Of a DNA stretch of 64,000 bases, positions 34,365 through 44,504 are shown piece after piece (positions within the stretch are counted from its first letter, which is position 1; each line of letters begins with the position of its first letter). The stretch is from Sutcliffiella horikoshii (GTDB taxonomy: Bacteria; Bacillota; Bacilli; Bacillales; Bacillaceae_I), in NCBI RefSeq assembly GCF_021991925.1, contig NZ_RXZI01000002.1:620001-684000 (forward strand), written 5' to 3'. The translations under genes and the position numbers were made by a program. The notes under the pieces are model-generated. The model was given only the letters and a program-made list of their open reading frames with translations. It was not told where the DNA came from and searched no databases.

Positions 34365-34402
34365 AAAGAACTAACTCTTTAAAAATGGAGTTAGTTCTTT
34401 TT
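34365..34402 (+). terminator. Exporter terminator, distal duplicate
   Basis: Second copy of the hairpin AAAGAACTAACTC / GAGTTAGTTCTTT with a longer T run. Directly repeated relative to the proximal copy. Confidence 0.88.
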
Positions 34403-34514
34403 CATTTAAAAACATTTCTATGGTTGCGGATTAAATGTACCAGCCAAAATTTCCCCATTCAAATCTTGCTCATGTATAATGAAACCAACGACTTAAAAAG
34501 AAGGTTGCCTTGGT

Positions 34515-34967
34515 ATGCTTGATACATTGATGTTTTTTTATTTGGTCGTCCCACTTGTCCATTTGATTCATGAGGCAGGTCACGTGAGTATGGCAAAACT
34601 GTATAAGGTGAAAAACACGGAGATTGGGATTGGAGTAGGCCCGAAGATCTTGGATTTCTATTTTAAGGGAACACGCATCCAGCTTAACATCATCCCTTTC
34701 TTGGGAGGGTACTCTACTAATGCACATACAGGAAAGTTGTCAAAGAAAGAGATAGCTTTGATTTCCTTTGGTGGGCCTCTTTTTAACTTACTTTCCATTG
34801 TTTTGATGCTACCATTTTGGACTCCATTCCAGTTTTCTTTTTCAGCTTTGTTTGTCTATTTCAGCCTCTGGATTGGCATTGTCAATCTTATTCCATTTAA
34901 ATTAGGAGAAAAACGATCGGACGGCTGGCAGATTGCTTCTTCCCTGATAAAGTTTAAAAAAAGATAG
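34515..34967 (+). CDS. M50-like membrane metalloprotease homologue
   Basis: 150 residues with three to four hydrophobic segments. The first helix holds HEAGH (His19, Glu20, His23), the zinc motif of site-2 proteases. GGPLFNLLSIVL follows near residue 92, and a late SDGWQI near 137 replaces the usual N-PxP-DG motif. Similar small proteins are common in Bacillaceae with unknown substrates. Followed 15 bp later by the reductase gene, so probably co-transcribed. Confidence 0.75.
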   Translation: MLDTLMFFYLVVPLVHLIHEAGHVSMAKLYKVKNTEIGIGVGPKILDFYFKGTRIQLNIIPFLGGYSTNAHTGKLSKKEIALISFGGPLFNLLSIVLMLPFWTPFQFSFSALFVYFSLWIGIVNLIPFKLGEKRSDGWQIASSLIKFKKR

Positions 34968-34982
34968 ATTGGGAGTGATAGA

Positions 34983-35741
34983 ATGAACTATTTTATCGTC
35001 ACAGGCTCTTCCAAAGGACTTGGAGAAGCTACAGTAAAACTACTATTAAAAGAAAACCATCATGTGATATGCATTGCTAGAAATGAAAATAAGGATCTAG
35101 AAAAGATAGCAAAAGAGAATGGCGCAGAAATTACTTTCTTACAAGAAGATTTGAGCAAGCATGAACGGGTGACCGGTATTGTTCAATATCTTTTAGCCAA
35201 AATGGAAGAAGATAATCAGGTGGAGGGAATATACTTGGTTAACAATGCGGGAATGGTCGACCCGATAAAGCCTGCTGGGAAAGCGGAGGAGACCGCGATG
35301 ACCAAAGCAGTTCAACTCAACCTCCTTACACCGATGCTGATGACAAATGAATTCATCCGGCTGACGGAGGAATGGACCTGCAAAAAGGTAATTGTCAATA
35401 TCAGTTCCGGTGCAGCAAATCGTCCAATCCATGGTTGGAATACCTACTGCACAACAAAGGCCGGGCTAGATATGTTCACGAAAACGGTGGGACTCGAGCA
35501 AAGTCAAGCTGAACATCCGGCAACCATCCTCTCTTTTTCGCCAGGGGTCATGGATACAGGGATGCAAGGTGTCATCCGTAGCTCTGACAAAAAAGATTTC
35601 AGTAATGTGGAAACGTTCAAATCCTACCATGAAGAGGGGCAATTAAGAAGTCCCGAGTTTGTAGCCGAGAAAATGATTGAACTACTATCATCAGATAATG
35701 TAGAAAATGGAAAAGTTTATGATATAAAAGAATTCCTCTAA
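34983..35741 (+). CDS. Short-chain dehydrogenase, YueD-like ((S)-benzoin-forming benzil reductase)
   Basis: 252 residues of the SDR family. The cofactor motif TGSSKGLG is at residues 7-14, NNAGMVDP near residue 90, and the catalytic ISSGA-n10-YCTTK (Ser and Tyr/Lys) follows. Arg/Asn after strand 2 (IARNENKDL) suggests NADPH. Layout and motifs match Bacillus YueD, an NADPH benzil reductase in vitro with unknown natural substrate. Ends with a hairpin terminator. Confidence 0.85.
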   Translation: MNYFIVTGSSKGLGEATVKLLLKENHHVICIARNENKDLEKIAKENGAEITFLQEDLSKHERVTGIVQYLLAKMEEDNQVEGIYLVNNAGMVDPIKPAGKAEETAMTKAVQLNLLTPMLMTNEFIRLTEEWTCKKVIVNISSGAANRPIHGWNTYCTTKAGLDMFTKTVGLEQSQAEHPATILSFSPGVMDTGMQGVIRSSDKKDFSNVETFKSYHEEGQLRSPEFVAEKMIELLSSDNVENGKVYDIKEFL

Positions 35742-35769
35742 GAAGCGCACTTATCGGTGTGCTTTTCTT
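35742..35769 (+). terminator. Terminator after the reductase gene
   Basis: AAGCGCAC and GTGTGCTT arms, 6-base loop, followed by T-rich sequence. A second hairpin (GACCGTTTCTCTCA with TGAGGGGGACGGTTC, Ts after) lies at 35845-35887. The rest of the 420-bp gap to the next gene is AT-rich leader with a GGAGG ribosome site at its end. Confidence 0.75.
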
Positions 35770-36162
35770 GCATCTAAAAGGAGATACCCTTTCTCTCGAG
35801 ATTGATGGGGAAGTGCTGGAATTCAAAAATCACTAGATATAGGTGACCGTTTCTCTCATGCTTGCTGAGGGGGACGGTTCTTTTATTTCAGATATTACGA
35901 CTTCATTTTGTTAATATATTCCTTAATGTGACAAAAAACCTATTATTCTGATTATTTTTGAAACTATTGCACTATTCAGTGTAGCAAATTAGGTTAATAT
36001 GTCGTATGTCCACTTTTATGAACGTCCTGCATAATAAAGTTGGAGTTGTTAGACTTTAAAGAATTTTTACAATTACTTTACTGCAAAACAACAATGCGTT
36101 TACACAGCTCACGTATATTGGGAAAGTGTACGACGTCCAACCATAATAAAGGAGGAAAACAA

Positions 36163-39100
36163 ATGCGACATCATTCTAAAAGAGTTGTCATGATTCTATT
36201 AGCTTTCATATTAGTATTTTCTAATCTTTTGCCTGCTATGAACATTACAGCTTTTGCGGCAGAAAACCAGTCAACGGCTATTACAGTGGAGCAAGCGATT
36301 GCCAATAATAGCGGTACGGCAAATGTAGAGGGGTATATTGTGGGGACGGTTGTGTCCACGACCAATTTTGATTTGGAGGCCCCTTGGTCTCAAGCTACTA
36401 ATCTAGCTATTGCGGACTCACCGTCAGAGACAGACATTAGAAAAATGCTACCAGTCCAACTACCTAATAATTCTATTAGGACAGCACTAAACCTTGTTGA
36501 TAATCCGGGTAACTACCACGCAAAAATTCAAATTACTGGTTCACTTGAATCATATTTTTCAGTACCTGGTTTAAAAAGCCCAACCGCTTTCACCATCATC
36601 GACGGCGGCCAGGATCCTGAACCTCCAGCAGAACCAGAACTAATCACACTTGCTGAAGCACGCACGAAAAGTGTAGGACAAGAAGTCATCGTTCAAGGTG
36701 TTGTCACAGCCGACAATGCAGCAATCGGCGGTGGAAAACTGTCTACTTACATACAAGATGAAACAGCGGGAATCAATTTGTTTTCCAATAGTCTATCAGG
36801 TTTCCCTAATCTTGTAGAAGGTCAAAAAGTTGAAGTGAGAGGGAAGATCGCCCTTTATAACGGTCTGCTTGAAATCATGCCGAATGCCAATGGCATTGAA
36901 ATTTTAGCTGAAAATGAAACACTTCCAGCACCAACACCTATTACTATTGAAGACCTTCAGTCTGCCACTGTGGCGGAGCCTTTAGAAGGCCAGCTTGTAA
37001 CAGTGACAGGTTATGTTTCCAATAAGCCATCTTCTCCGGCAGGTGGCGGATATAATGTAACATTGACGGATAATGATTTTAATTCCACCACATTACGTGT
37101 GATGGAAGGTACGAATGCAATTGATGCATTGGAAGCAGGTAAGTGGTATGAGATTACGGCAATCTTAAGCCAATATAATACGTATCAAATTTTACCAAGA
37201 AAAGCGTCCGATATTGTTTTAGCAGCAGAACAACCTGAACCGCCAAGTGCGGCTGGAGAATATCCAGCGGTTGTAGAGCGTGTAACGGATGGCGATACGA
37301 TACGTATCATTTCTCCATTATTCGGTTCCCAAAGCGTTCGTTATGTAAATATCGACACGCCTGAAACCTATCATTCTATCAAAAACAATCTTGATCAAAA
37401 TCAGATGGATCATGGAAAACGTGCAACGGCACATATGCAGTCCTTGTTAAAAGCAGGGGACGAGGTCATTTTGAAAATTGGTGATGAGCCGACTGATAAT
37501 TATGGCCGTATCTTGGCACAGGTTTTACGTAAGTCAGATCGATTAAATACAAACCTTGAAATGGCAAGAGAAGGGTTTGCTGTGACGTATTTCATCTGGC
37601 CAGTTGGCCCTGAAGATGAATACAACGAATTCCAGACAGCCGTGAAGGAAGCGAAGGACGCTGGAAAAGGTATTTGGAGTGAAGAAGATCCATTACTCGA
37701 ACTACCCACTTTCTTCCGTGCTCGTTATGAAAATAACCAATTGAACAAGCCGGTTGGAAACTCTGATACAAAAGAGTATGTACAACCTACAGAGTGGGAA
37801 CAAGTACCTGTTGAGAAACGCATCTTCTTCTGGAACGAAGCAGAGGCATTGGCAGCTGGCTTCACACCTGCTGAAGATGGAGGAGAAGAGCCAAATCCGA
37901 ATCCGGGCGAGCTTGTATCCGTCCAGCTTTTAGGAATGAATGACCTACACGGTAAGATTGATCAAACTTATGACTTATCAAGGGACTTTGGCATTGCAGC
38001 GGCAGGCCGCATGGATTATGTATCGGCATATTTAAAAGACCGTAGAGAACAGAATCCGAACACGTTGATCGTTCATGCAGGTGACATGATCGGAGGAAGC
38101 TCCCCAGTTGCAGCATTGCTTCAGGATGAGCCGGTTGTTGAGATCATGAACGAAATCGGATTTGATATTGGTACTGTTGGTAACCATGAGTTTGACGAGG
38201 GTACAGAAGAATTTTTACGTATGGTAAATGGCGGAGACCATCCAGATGGTAAAGGAACAGAAGGATATGAAGGAATGAACTTCCCGAATGTTTGTGCCAA
38301 CTGCGTCTGGAAAGACTCCGGTGAAACCTTCCTGCCTCCTTATGAAATTTTAGAGGTTGGCGGAGAACAAATCGGTTTTATCGGTGTAAATACAACGGCA
38401 ACATTGAATATGGTAATCCCGGATGGCATCCAGGATATCACGTTTACGAATGAAATACAGGCAGTAAATGAAGCGACAGAGGAATTGAAAGAGCAAGGAA
38501 TCAAAGCAATTGTGGTCCTTTCCCATATGCCAGCTTCCCAATCAGGAGAAACGGCTACTGGGGACGCGGCAAACCTTGCCAAAAATGTGGACGATGAAGT
38601 GGACGTTATTTTTGCAGCACATAACCACGAAATCGTAAATGCGATGGTGGACAACAAGTTGATTGTCCAAGCATTGGATTATGGAAAAGCATTTTCTGCA
38701 GTGGACCTTGAAATTGACCCTGCAACAGGCGATATCGTGAACAAGGAAGCGGAAATTGTATTTGTTGACCAAAGCAAAATGGATCCAGATCCAGTGGTAA
38801 CGGAAATCCTTACAAACTATGAAAACCGCATTGCCCCTATTTTAAATGAAGTGATCGGGTATGCGGAAGTGGCAATGGAAGGCGGATACGGTGTTCGTGG
38901 TGAGATTGGCGACAATGCCCTTGGAAACCTTATCGCAGATGGCATGAAAGCAGAAATGGATGCAGATTTTGCCTTGATGAATGGCGGTGGAATCCGTGAC
39001 AACCTAAATCAAGGAGACATCACTTGGGGCGAGCTATTCAACATCCAGCCGTTCAACAATGTGTTGATGAAGCTTGAAATAAAAGGTGCAGATTTGTATA

Positions 39101-40353
39101 CGATCATGAATGCACAACTTCAGGCTCCATATGGACCAGACTATAGTATTGCTGGTTTCCACTACACATGGGATGGTTCCACTTACAAAGTGGTAAATAT
39201 CACGTTCCCAGATGGCACACCGATTGATAAGGAAGCAACATACACAGTTGTAACTAACAACTTTATGGCAACGTCCACAGGAAGCAAGTATCGTCCAATT
39301 GGCGAACTTGGCAAAAACCCTGTGACAGGACCGGAAGACTTAGAGGCAACAGTGAACTTTGTACGTAGCTTTGACGGACCGATCAACTATGCAGCAGAAG
39401 GCCGCATCTCTGAAGTGGGCGAGCCTGGCGGCGAGATCGGTACAGTCACAATCGCAGAAGCTAGAGAAGCTGCGAACGGCAGTGTGGTAACGATTGAAGG
39501 TGTTGTTACGACAACTTCCGGAGCATGGGGCCAAAAAGGATTCTATGTACAGGACGAAACAGCTGGAACGTACGTATTCCAAAATGCTGAGGATGTTGTG
39601 CCGGGTGATGTGGTAAAAGTGACAGGTGCAATTGGTTCTTATAATGGAGAGTTCCAGATCAGTTCTTTGACTGCATTTGAAAAGACAGGTACTGCTGATG
39701 TGCCTTCAGCTCAAGTAATGACGCCAGCAGAACTTGGAAGCTCTAATGAAGGGGAGCTAGTAGCTGTTGAAGGTGTGGAAATCTCAGAGCTCAAGAGTGT
39801 GAACAATTTTGGTACTTTTGAGTTTGTGGCAACAAAGGATGGAGAGTCTGTAGTTGTCCGCGTGGATAACCGTACTGGATTAGTATTCAATGACTTCGCT
39901 TTTGAAAATGGAGACCTGGTTACTGTGACAGGTATTTCTGGTAAGTTTAATGAAATAATTCAACTCAAGCCTCGTGGCGCAGCTGATATTGTGGAATTCG
40001 AGGAAGACTCCTATGAAGAGCCGGAAGTGAAGTATACGGTGGAGAACAAATTCCTTGATGCAAAAGGAAAAGAATGGAAGAAGCTTGAAAGAAAGTCTGA
40101 TGTAACAGTAAGCACTACAATTGCTAACCATGTACGCGATACTCGTGCGTTCACGGTTTCCATGGAGCTAGTGGACAAGCATGGCAGAGTGAAACATTCT
40201 TCTGAAGAAGCCTACGAAGTGACAGGCGAGAGTGAAGAAGTGTTTAATGTGAACGTTGCAATTCCTGCCAACCATACAGGACAACGCTATACGCTGACGG
40301 TAGTGGTGAAGGATGCGGAAGGTACCGTAGTGGAGAGAAGTGAGATTCAATAG
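36163..40353 (+). CDS. Secreted multidomain nuclease / 5'-nucleotidase, YhcR-like
   Basis: 1396 residues from the ATG after AAAGGAGG; 41 more codons are open upstream but have no start support. Order: signal peptide (1-34); DUF6359-like module (36-146); OB-fold-like modules (159-359); thermonuclease domain (366-515; VTDGDTIRII, VNIDTPE, DNYGRILAQV); metallophosphatase (586-880; GMNDLHGKI, VHAGDMIGGSS, GNHEFDEG, AAHNHE); 5'-nucleotidase C-domain (896-1066; NGGGIRDNL); a second OB/DUF6359-like module (1092-1282); and a beta-rich tail (1290-1396). Degrades extracellular nucleic acids and dephosphorylates nucleotides. Bacillus subtilis YhcR has a sortase signal; this one ends VERSEIQ with no LPXTG or membrane helix. 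Confidence 0.9.
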   Translation: MRHHSKRVVMILLAFILVFSNLLPAMNITAFAAENQSTAITVEQAIANNSGTANVEGYIVGTVVSTTNFDLEAPWSQATNLAIADSPSETDIRKMLPVQLPNNSIRTALNLVDNPGNYHAKIQITGSLESYFSVPGLKSPTAFTIIDGGQDPEPPAEPELITLAEARTKSVGQEVIVQGVVTADNAAIGGGKLSTYIQDETAGINLFSNSLSGFPNLVEGQKVEVRGKIALYNGLLEIMPNANGIEILAENETLPAPTPITIEDLQSATVAEPLEGQLVTVTGYVSNKPSSPAGGGYNVTLTDNDFNSTTLRVMEGTNAIDALEAGKWYEITAILSQYNTYQILPRKASDIVLAAEQPEPPSAAGEYPAVVERVTDGDTIRIISPLFGSQSVRYVNIDTPETYHSIKNNLDQNQMDHGKRATAHMQSLLKAGDEVILKIGDEPTDNYGRILAQVLRKSDRLNTNLEMAREGFAVTYFIWPVGPEDEYNEFQTAVKEAKDAGKGIWSEEDPLLELPTFFRARYENNQLNKPVGNSDTKEYVQPTEWEQVPVEKRIFFWNEAEALAAGFTPAEDGGEEPNPNPGELVSVQLLGMNDLHGKIDQTYDLSRDFGIAAAGRMDYVSAYLKDRREQNPNTLIVHAGDMIGGSSPVAALLQDEPVVEIMNEIGFDIGTVGNHEFDEGTEEFLRMVNGGDHPDGKGTEGYEGMNFPNVCANCVWKDSGETFLPPYEILEVGGEQIGFIGVNTTATLNMVIPDGIQDITFTNEIQAVNEATEELKEQGIKAIVVLSHMPASQSGETATGDAANLAKNVDDEVDVIFAAHNHEIVNAMVDNKLIVQALDYGKAFSAVDLEIDPATGDIVNKEAEIVFVDQSKMDPDPVVTEILTNYENRIAPILNEVIGYAEVAMEGGYGVRGEIGDNALGNLIADGMKAEMDADFALMNGGGIRDNLNQGDITWGELFNIQPFNNVLMKLEIKGADLYTIMNAQLQAPYGPDYSIAGFHYTWDGSTYKVVNITFPDGTPIDKEATYTVVTNNFMATSTGSKYRPIGELGKNPVTGPEDLEATVNFVRSFDGPINYAAEGRISEVGEPGGEIGTVTIAEAREAANGSVVTIEGVVTTTSGAWGQKGFYVQDETAGTYVFQNAEDVVPGDVVKVTGAIGSYNGEFQISSLTAFEKTGTADVPSAQVMTPAELGSSNEGELVAVEGVEISELKSVNNFGTFEFVATKDGESVVVRVDNRTGLVFNDFAFENGDLVTVTGISGKFNEIIQLKPRGAADIVEFEEDSYEEPEVKYTVENKFLDAKGKEWKKLERKSDVTVSTTIANHVRDTRAFTVSMELVDKHGRVKHSSEEAYEVTGESEEVFNVNVAIPANHTGQRYTLTVVVKDAEGTVVERSEIQ

Positions 40354-40362
40354 TTAGTGTTT

Positions 40363-40397
40363 TGAAGGGGAGGGCTTTCGGGTCCTCTCTTTTTTTG
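40363..40397 (+). terminator. Terminator after the nuclease gene
   Basis: GGGGAGGGC and GGGTCCTCTC arms with imperfect pairing around TTTC, followed by seven Ts. Confidence 0.55.
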
Positions 40398-40400
40398 ATG

Positions 40401-40431
40401 AAAAAAAGCCGGCACACGTTTAGTGCCAGCT
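40401..40431 (-). terminator. Terminator of the siderophore-binding protein gene
   Basis: Read on the minus strand: AGCTGGCAC, loop, GTGCCGGCT, then seven Ts. Starts 10 bp past the stop codon of the minus-strand gene. Confidence 0.85.
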
Positions 40432-40440
40432 CCCACATTA

Positions 40441-41433
40441 TTATTCTTTCTCTAAAAATACTTTCTCAATATCATCCAACATGATGTTCGCTGCAAGTAC
40501 GCCACCAGCAGTGTTCCATACAGCATCACTTACTTCGTGCACATTACCTGCTTTTGCAACTTCCAGGTTGTTAAATAGAGGATCCTCCAACCATTCGTCT
40601 TTGATCTTTGTCGCTTCCCCGTCCCCAGTTTCAAAAGAGAAGTGGAACAGAATGTCGCCATCCATGGCAGGGATTCTTTCTTTTGTTGCATTCATTTCAG
40701 CAAAGTCGTCAACATCTTGAGATTCTGGACGTGCAAATCCAAGCTGATCTAGGATGATTCCAGAGAAGGAATCTTTATGATAGATACGGACATCTCCAGC
40801 AGTGAAACGAACAATTGATACTTCCTGCTCTTTCTTTTCACCAAGCTGCTCGCTCATTTCAGCAACACGTGAATCGAAGTCGTCCATCACTTTTTTACCT
40901 TCTTCTTCTTTGTTCAATGCTTTAGCGTAAAGCTGGAAGTTTTCTTTCCAATCACCCTTTAACGTTTCAGCAAAAACAGTCGGTGCAATCGCATTCAGTT
41001 GCTCATATACGTCTTCTTGACGAAGTTTGTTACCGATAATCAAATCAGGCTGTAGTGCAGCGATCGCTTCAAGATTAACCGCACTCTCCGTACCGACAAC
41101 CTCAACGCCATCCATTTCTGCTTTTATATGGTCATACCAAGTGTCACCTAACCAAGATTGAACAGCTCCGACAGGTTTTACCCCCATGGAAAGCAATGCT
41201 TCTGTACCTTCATTTGTCAAAATAACGACACGCTCAGGAGTTCCTTCGATCTCAGCTGTCCCCATTGCGTGCTCCACTTTATAAGAAGTTTCCTCAGACG
41301 ATGCCTCTCCATCTCCGGAAGCATCTTTCTCTTGACCACCATTGTTTGCAGTGTTGCCAGAGCACGCTGCCAGCACAAGGGAAGTAACCAAACTAAGCAA
41401 AAATAACGTGAAAAGCTTTTTGTTCTTTAACAT
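40441..41433 (-). CDS. Iron-siderophore ABC transporter substrate-binding lipoprotein
   Basis: 330 residues from the ATG preceded by GGGGGTT; a longer open frame upstream crosses the Fur boxes and is not translated. Lipobox LAAC (Cys24), low-complexity linker, then a class III binding fold: RVVILTNEGTEALLSMGVKPVGAV, IAALQPDLIIGNKL, and the long backbone helix around AEMSEQLGEKKEQEVSIVRFT. Binds a ferric siderophore outside the membrane. Divergent from its two permease genes across a Fur-controlled intergenic region. Confidence 0.92.
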   Translation of the reverse strand: MLKNKKLFTLFLLSLVTSLVLAACSGNTANNGGQEKDASGDGEASSEETSYKVEHAMGTAEIEGTPERVVILTNEGTEALLSMGVKPVGAVQSWLGDTWYDHIKAEMDGVEVVGTESAVNLEAIAALQPDLIIGNKLRQEDVYEQLNAIAPTVFAETLKGDWKENFQLYAKALNKEEEGKKVMDDFDSRVAEMSEQLGEKKEQEVSIVRFTAGDVRIYHKDSFSGIILDQLGFARPESQDVDDFAEMNATKERIPAMDGDILFHFSFETGDGEATKIKDEWLEDPLFNNLEVAKAGNVHEVSDAVWNTAGGVLAANIMLDDIEKVFLEKE

Positions 41434-41455
41434 ATATGTAACCCCCGTATAGTAT

Positions 41456-41539
41456 TGATAATGATTTTCAATCACAAGATAAATAGTACTCTTGATGAGA
41501 AACGTTGTCAATAACTTTTGAGAATGATTTTCAAAGTCA
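41456..41539. promoter_or_regulatory. Two Fur boxes in the divergent siderophore-uptake promoter
   Basis: TGATAATGATTTTCAATCA (41456-41474) and GAGAATGATTTTCAAAGTCA (41520-41539) both match the 7-1-7 Fur core TGATAATNATTATCA with few changes. One lies nearer each divergent gene. Confidence 0.85.
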
Positions 41540-41611
41540 TTGACACTTCCTTCTAATTCTCCTAAACTTATAAGTGGATAAAAGTTATATATAGATAGAA
41601 GGTACACAATT

Positions 41612-42616
41612 ATGTTACTCCGAAAAAATAGCCATAAAATACTGGGATTGATCATGGGAGTAATCCTATTATTCTTCAGTTTTGTGGCAAGCATCATATA
41701 TGGATATACAAATACAAGCCTGACACTTGCGATTGATGCATTCCGCAATTTCGATGGATCCAATGAACATATCATCATTCAATCTGTTCGCCTTCCAAGG
41801 GCGATCATTGCCGCCATAGTAGGTGGAAGCCTGGCAATTGCTGGCTTATGGATGCAGGCATTAACCAAGAATCCATTGGCCTCACCTGGGATTTTCGGTA
41901 TTAACGCGGGGGCAAGCTTTTTTGTAGTCGTGGCGGTCTCTTTTTTCTCTGTCACCTCGTTGCAAACGTACACTTGGCTTGCTTTTGCCGGGGCGGCACT
42001 TGCTGCATTCGCCGTCTACTTCATCGGCTCCATTGGCCGGGAGGGTCTGACCCCTATGAAGCTGACACTTGCCGGAGCTGCTTTCGCTGCCATGTTCTCC
42101 TCCCTTACACAGGGGTTGCTTGTTGTAAATGAGACGGCGTTGGATCAAGTGCTTTTCTGGCTTGCTGGTTCTGTCCAGGGGAGAAGCCTTCAAATGGTTT
42201 ACGCGGTTCTTCCTTATATAGCGGTTGCTTGGATTGCCTCCTTTTTTATAGGAAAAAAGATCAACCTGTTGGCAATGGGGGATGATGTGGCAACAAGCCT
42301 TGGAGTGAAAACAGGCTTTGTAAAATTAACGGCAGCAGTCATTATCATCCTCCTCGCGGGAGGTTCGGTTGCCATTGCAGGACCCATTGTCTTCATCGGC
42401 ATCGTCATTCCGCATGTTGCACGCTACTTTGTAGGGAACGATCATCGCTGGCTTGCTCCATACTGCGGAATTCTAGGAGGCATTCTCCTGTTGACGGCTG
42501 ATATTGGTGCGCGTTATGTGATCATGCCTCAAGAGGTCCCAGTCGGTGTGATGACGGCCATCATTGGAACTCCATTCTTCATCTACATTGCACGAAGGGG
42601 GTTCCATGGAAAATGA
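41612..42616 (+). CDS. Iron-siderophore ABC transporter permease (FecCD family), first
   Basis: 334 residues, about nine to ten membrane helices. Conserved GGSLAIAGLWMQALTKNPLASPGIFGINAGA near residue 70 and GPIVFIGIVIPHVARYFVGNDHRWLAPYCGILGG near 255 (the cytoplasmic coupling region). The stop overlaps the next permease start by 4 bp. Fur-regulated by position. Confidence 0.94.
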   Translation: MLLRKNSHKILGLIMGVILLFFSFVASIIYGYTNTSLTLAIDAFRNFDGSNEHIIIQSVRLPRAIIAAIVGGSLAIAGLWMQALTKNPLASPGIFGINAGASFFVVVAVSFFSVTSLQTYTWLAFAGAALAAFAVYFIGSIGREGLTPMKLTLAGAAFAAMFSSLTQGLLVVNETALDQVLFWLAGSVQGRSLQMVYAVLPYIAVAWIASFFIGKKINLLAMGDDVATSLGVKTGFVKLTAAVIIILLAGGSVAIAGPIVFIGIVIPHVARYFVGNDHRWLAPYCGILGGILLLTADIGARYVIMPQEVPVGVMTAIIGTPFFIYIARRGFHGK

Positions 42617-43668
42617 AGAATTACAAAACGTTTCGACTAGGAAAAGGTAATTTATCCTTTTTTATCGATAAAAAAGCGATTCTCACCATCGTCAGTTTAG
42701 CACTTGCCGTCATTGCCCTTTTCATCTTAAGTACAGGGATGGGGGACATGAAGATCTCGCCTTGGAATGTCATAAAAGTATTCTTTGGTCAAGGAGACTC
42801 CATGGAAACGTTAGTGGTCCAATCATTCAGGCTACCACGGATCATCATTGCGCTGCTTGTCGGTATATCACTTGCAGTTGCCGGTGCCATTTTGCAGGGC
42901 ATAATTCGGAACCCGCTCGCATCTCCTGATATTATAGGATTGACTGGCGGTGCTTCGACAGCGGTTGTCTTGTTTCTAGCTCTTTTCAGTGACAGCAACA
43001 ACTCTTTGACTGTTAGCATCCAATGGCTTCCATTAAGTGCATTTGTCGGCGCGACTGCCATCGCGATCATTGTATATTCCCTTGCATGGAAAAACGGATT
43101 ATCGCCGATTAGGTTGGTGCTGATTGGAATCGGGATTTCCACGTTAATGCAGGCCTTGACGACGTTATTCATGTTACTTGGTCCCATTTATCGAGCAAGC
43201 CAAGCGAACATTTGGATCACTGGAACAGTATATGGCTCCAACTGGAGTCATGTAAAAATATTATTACCTTGGACTGTCCTGCTTGTTATCGTCAGCATTA
43301 TGGCGGTAAGGCAATTGAACATACAGGAACTTGGAGATGAGGTGGCAACAGGAGTTGGCGGTGCAGTCAACAAGCACAGAATGGGCCTTCTATTTCTGAG
43401 TACGGCATTGACAGGTGGAGCGGTTGCTTTTGCAGGTGGTATTGGATTTGTTGGATTGATGGCTCCACACATTGCCCGCAGGCTAGTAGGCTCGTCTTTC
43501 GGAGTGTTGATTCCAACATCGGCATTTATCGGAGCGTTCCTGGTCATGCTCGCCGATTTGATCGGCCGGACTCTGTTCTCGCCACTTGAAATCCCTGCCG
43601 GTGTATTTACCGCATCAATCGGAGCGCCATACTTTATTTACTTGCTTTACAAAACGAGAAATTCTTAA
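42613..43668 (+). CDS. Iron-siderophore ABC transporter permease (FecCD family), second
   Basis: 351 residues. Same signatures as its partner: [24 protein letters not shown] and [34 protein letters not shown]. Forms the heterodimeric channel with the preceding permease. The ATGA overlap indicates coupled translation. Confidence 0.94.
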   Translation: MKNYKTFRLGKGNLSFFIDKKAILTIVSLALAVIALFILSTGMGDMKISPWNVIKVFFGQGDSMETLVVQSFRLPRIIIALLVGISLAVAGAILQGIIRNPLASPDIIGLTGGASTAVVLFLALFSDSNNSLTVSIQWLPLSAFVGATAIAIIVYSLAWKNGLSPIRLVLIGIGISTLMQALTTLFMLLGPIYRASQANIWITGTVYGSNWSHVKILLPWTVLLVIVSIMAVRQLNIQELGDEVATGVGGAVNKHRMGLLFLSTALTGGAVAFAGGIGFVGLMAPHIARRLVGSSFGVLIPTSAFIGAFLVMLADLIGRTLFSPLEIPAGVFTASIGAPYFIYLLYKTRNS

Positions 43669-43685
43669 CGAGAGGTGGAAGTAAC

Positions 43686-44504
43686 ATGCATGCATTAGAA
43701 ACCCAGTCACTTACATTATCCTATGGTGAATCCATCATTATTGAGGAATTAGATCTGCAAATCCCTAAAGGGGAGATCACGGTCTTTATCGGTGGAAATG
43801 GCTGTGGGAAATCCACCTTGCTTCGTTCGTTAGCTCGTTTGTTAAAGCCAAGTCAAGGAAACGTGCTCCTTGAAGGAAAGGCAATTTCTGGCCAATCCAC
43901 AAAGGATATTGCCAAACAACTCGCCATCCTTCCGCAAGGTCCGACTGCACCGGAAGGGTTATCCGTGCTTCAACTTGTAAAACAAGGGAGGTACCCTTAC
44001 CAGTCTTGGTTAAAGCAATGGTCAGAGCATGATGAGAAGGTGGTCTGGGACTCCCTTCGTGCAACCGGCATGGAGGAGCTGGCTGAGAGAACGGTAGATT
44101 CCTTATCAGGTGGACAGCGTCAGCGCGCATGGATTGCCATGACACTTGCCCAAGAGACAGATGTGATCTTGTTGGATGAGCCGACAACTTATCTGGATCT
44201 TACTCATCAAATCGAAATACTAGATTTGCTTTTCGAACTGAATGAAAGAGAAAACCGTACCATCATCATGGTGCTTCATGATCTTAACCTTGCTTGCCGC
44301 TATGCACACCACTTAGTTGCCATCCGTGATAAGCAAATTTATGCTCAAGGCAAGCCAGAGGAAGTAATTAACTGTGACCTTGTGAAAAATGTTTTTGATA
44401 TGAATTGCCAGGTGACTACTGATCCTCTATTCGGTACACCACTATGCATCCCACACGGTCGTGGAAGATGCCTTGTGCCTAATCTGGAAGGACTGAGAGC
44501 ATGA
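43686..44504 (+). CDS. yusV: Siderophore ABC transporter ATPase, YusV-like
   Basis: 272-residue ATPase energising the ferric-siderophore permeases. Walker [10 protein letters not shown] (about residue 36), signature LSGGQRQR, Walker [13 protein letters not shown] and switch His in [14 protein letters not shown]. In B. subtilis YusV is a shared siderophore ATPase, and its gene lies beside yusU, as it nearly does here (the FhuF-like gene is between). Ribosome site GAGAGGTGG. Confidence 0.88.
   Translation: MHALETQSLTLSYGESIIIEELDLQIPKGEITVFIGGNGCGKSTLLRSLARLLKPSQGNVLLEGKAISGQSTKDIAKQLAILPQGPTAPEGLSVLQLVKQGRYPYQSWLKQWSEHDEKVVWDSLRATGMEELAERTVDSLSGGQRQRAWIAMTLAQETDVILLDEPTTYLDLTHQIEILDLLFELNERENRTIIMVLHDLNLACRYAHHLVAIRDKQIYAQGKPEEVINCDLVKNVFDMNCQVTTDPLFGTPLCIPHGRGRCLVPNLEGLRA

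Noticed and set aside
41434-41778. N-terminal extension of the siderophore-binding protein
   Set aside because: It would read through both Fur boxes and displace the lipoprotein signal peptide from the N-terminus.
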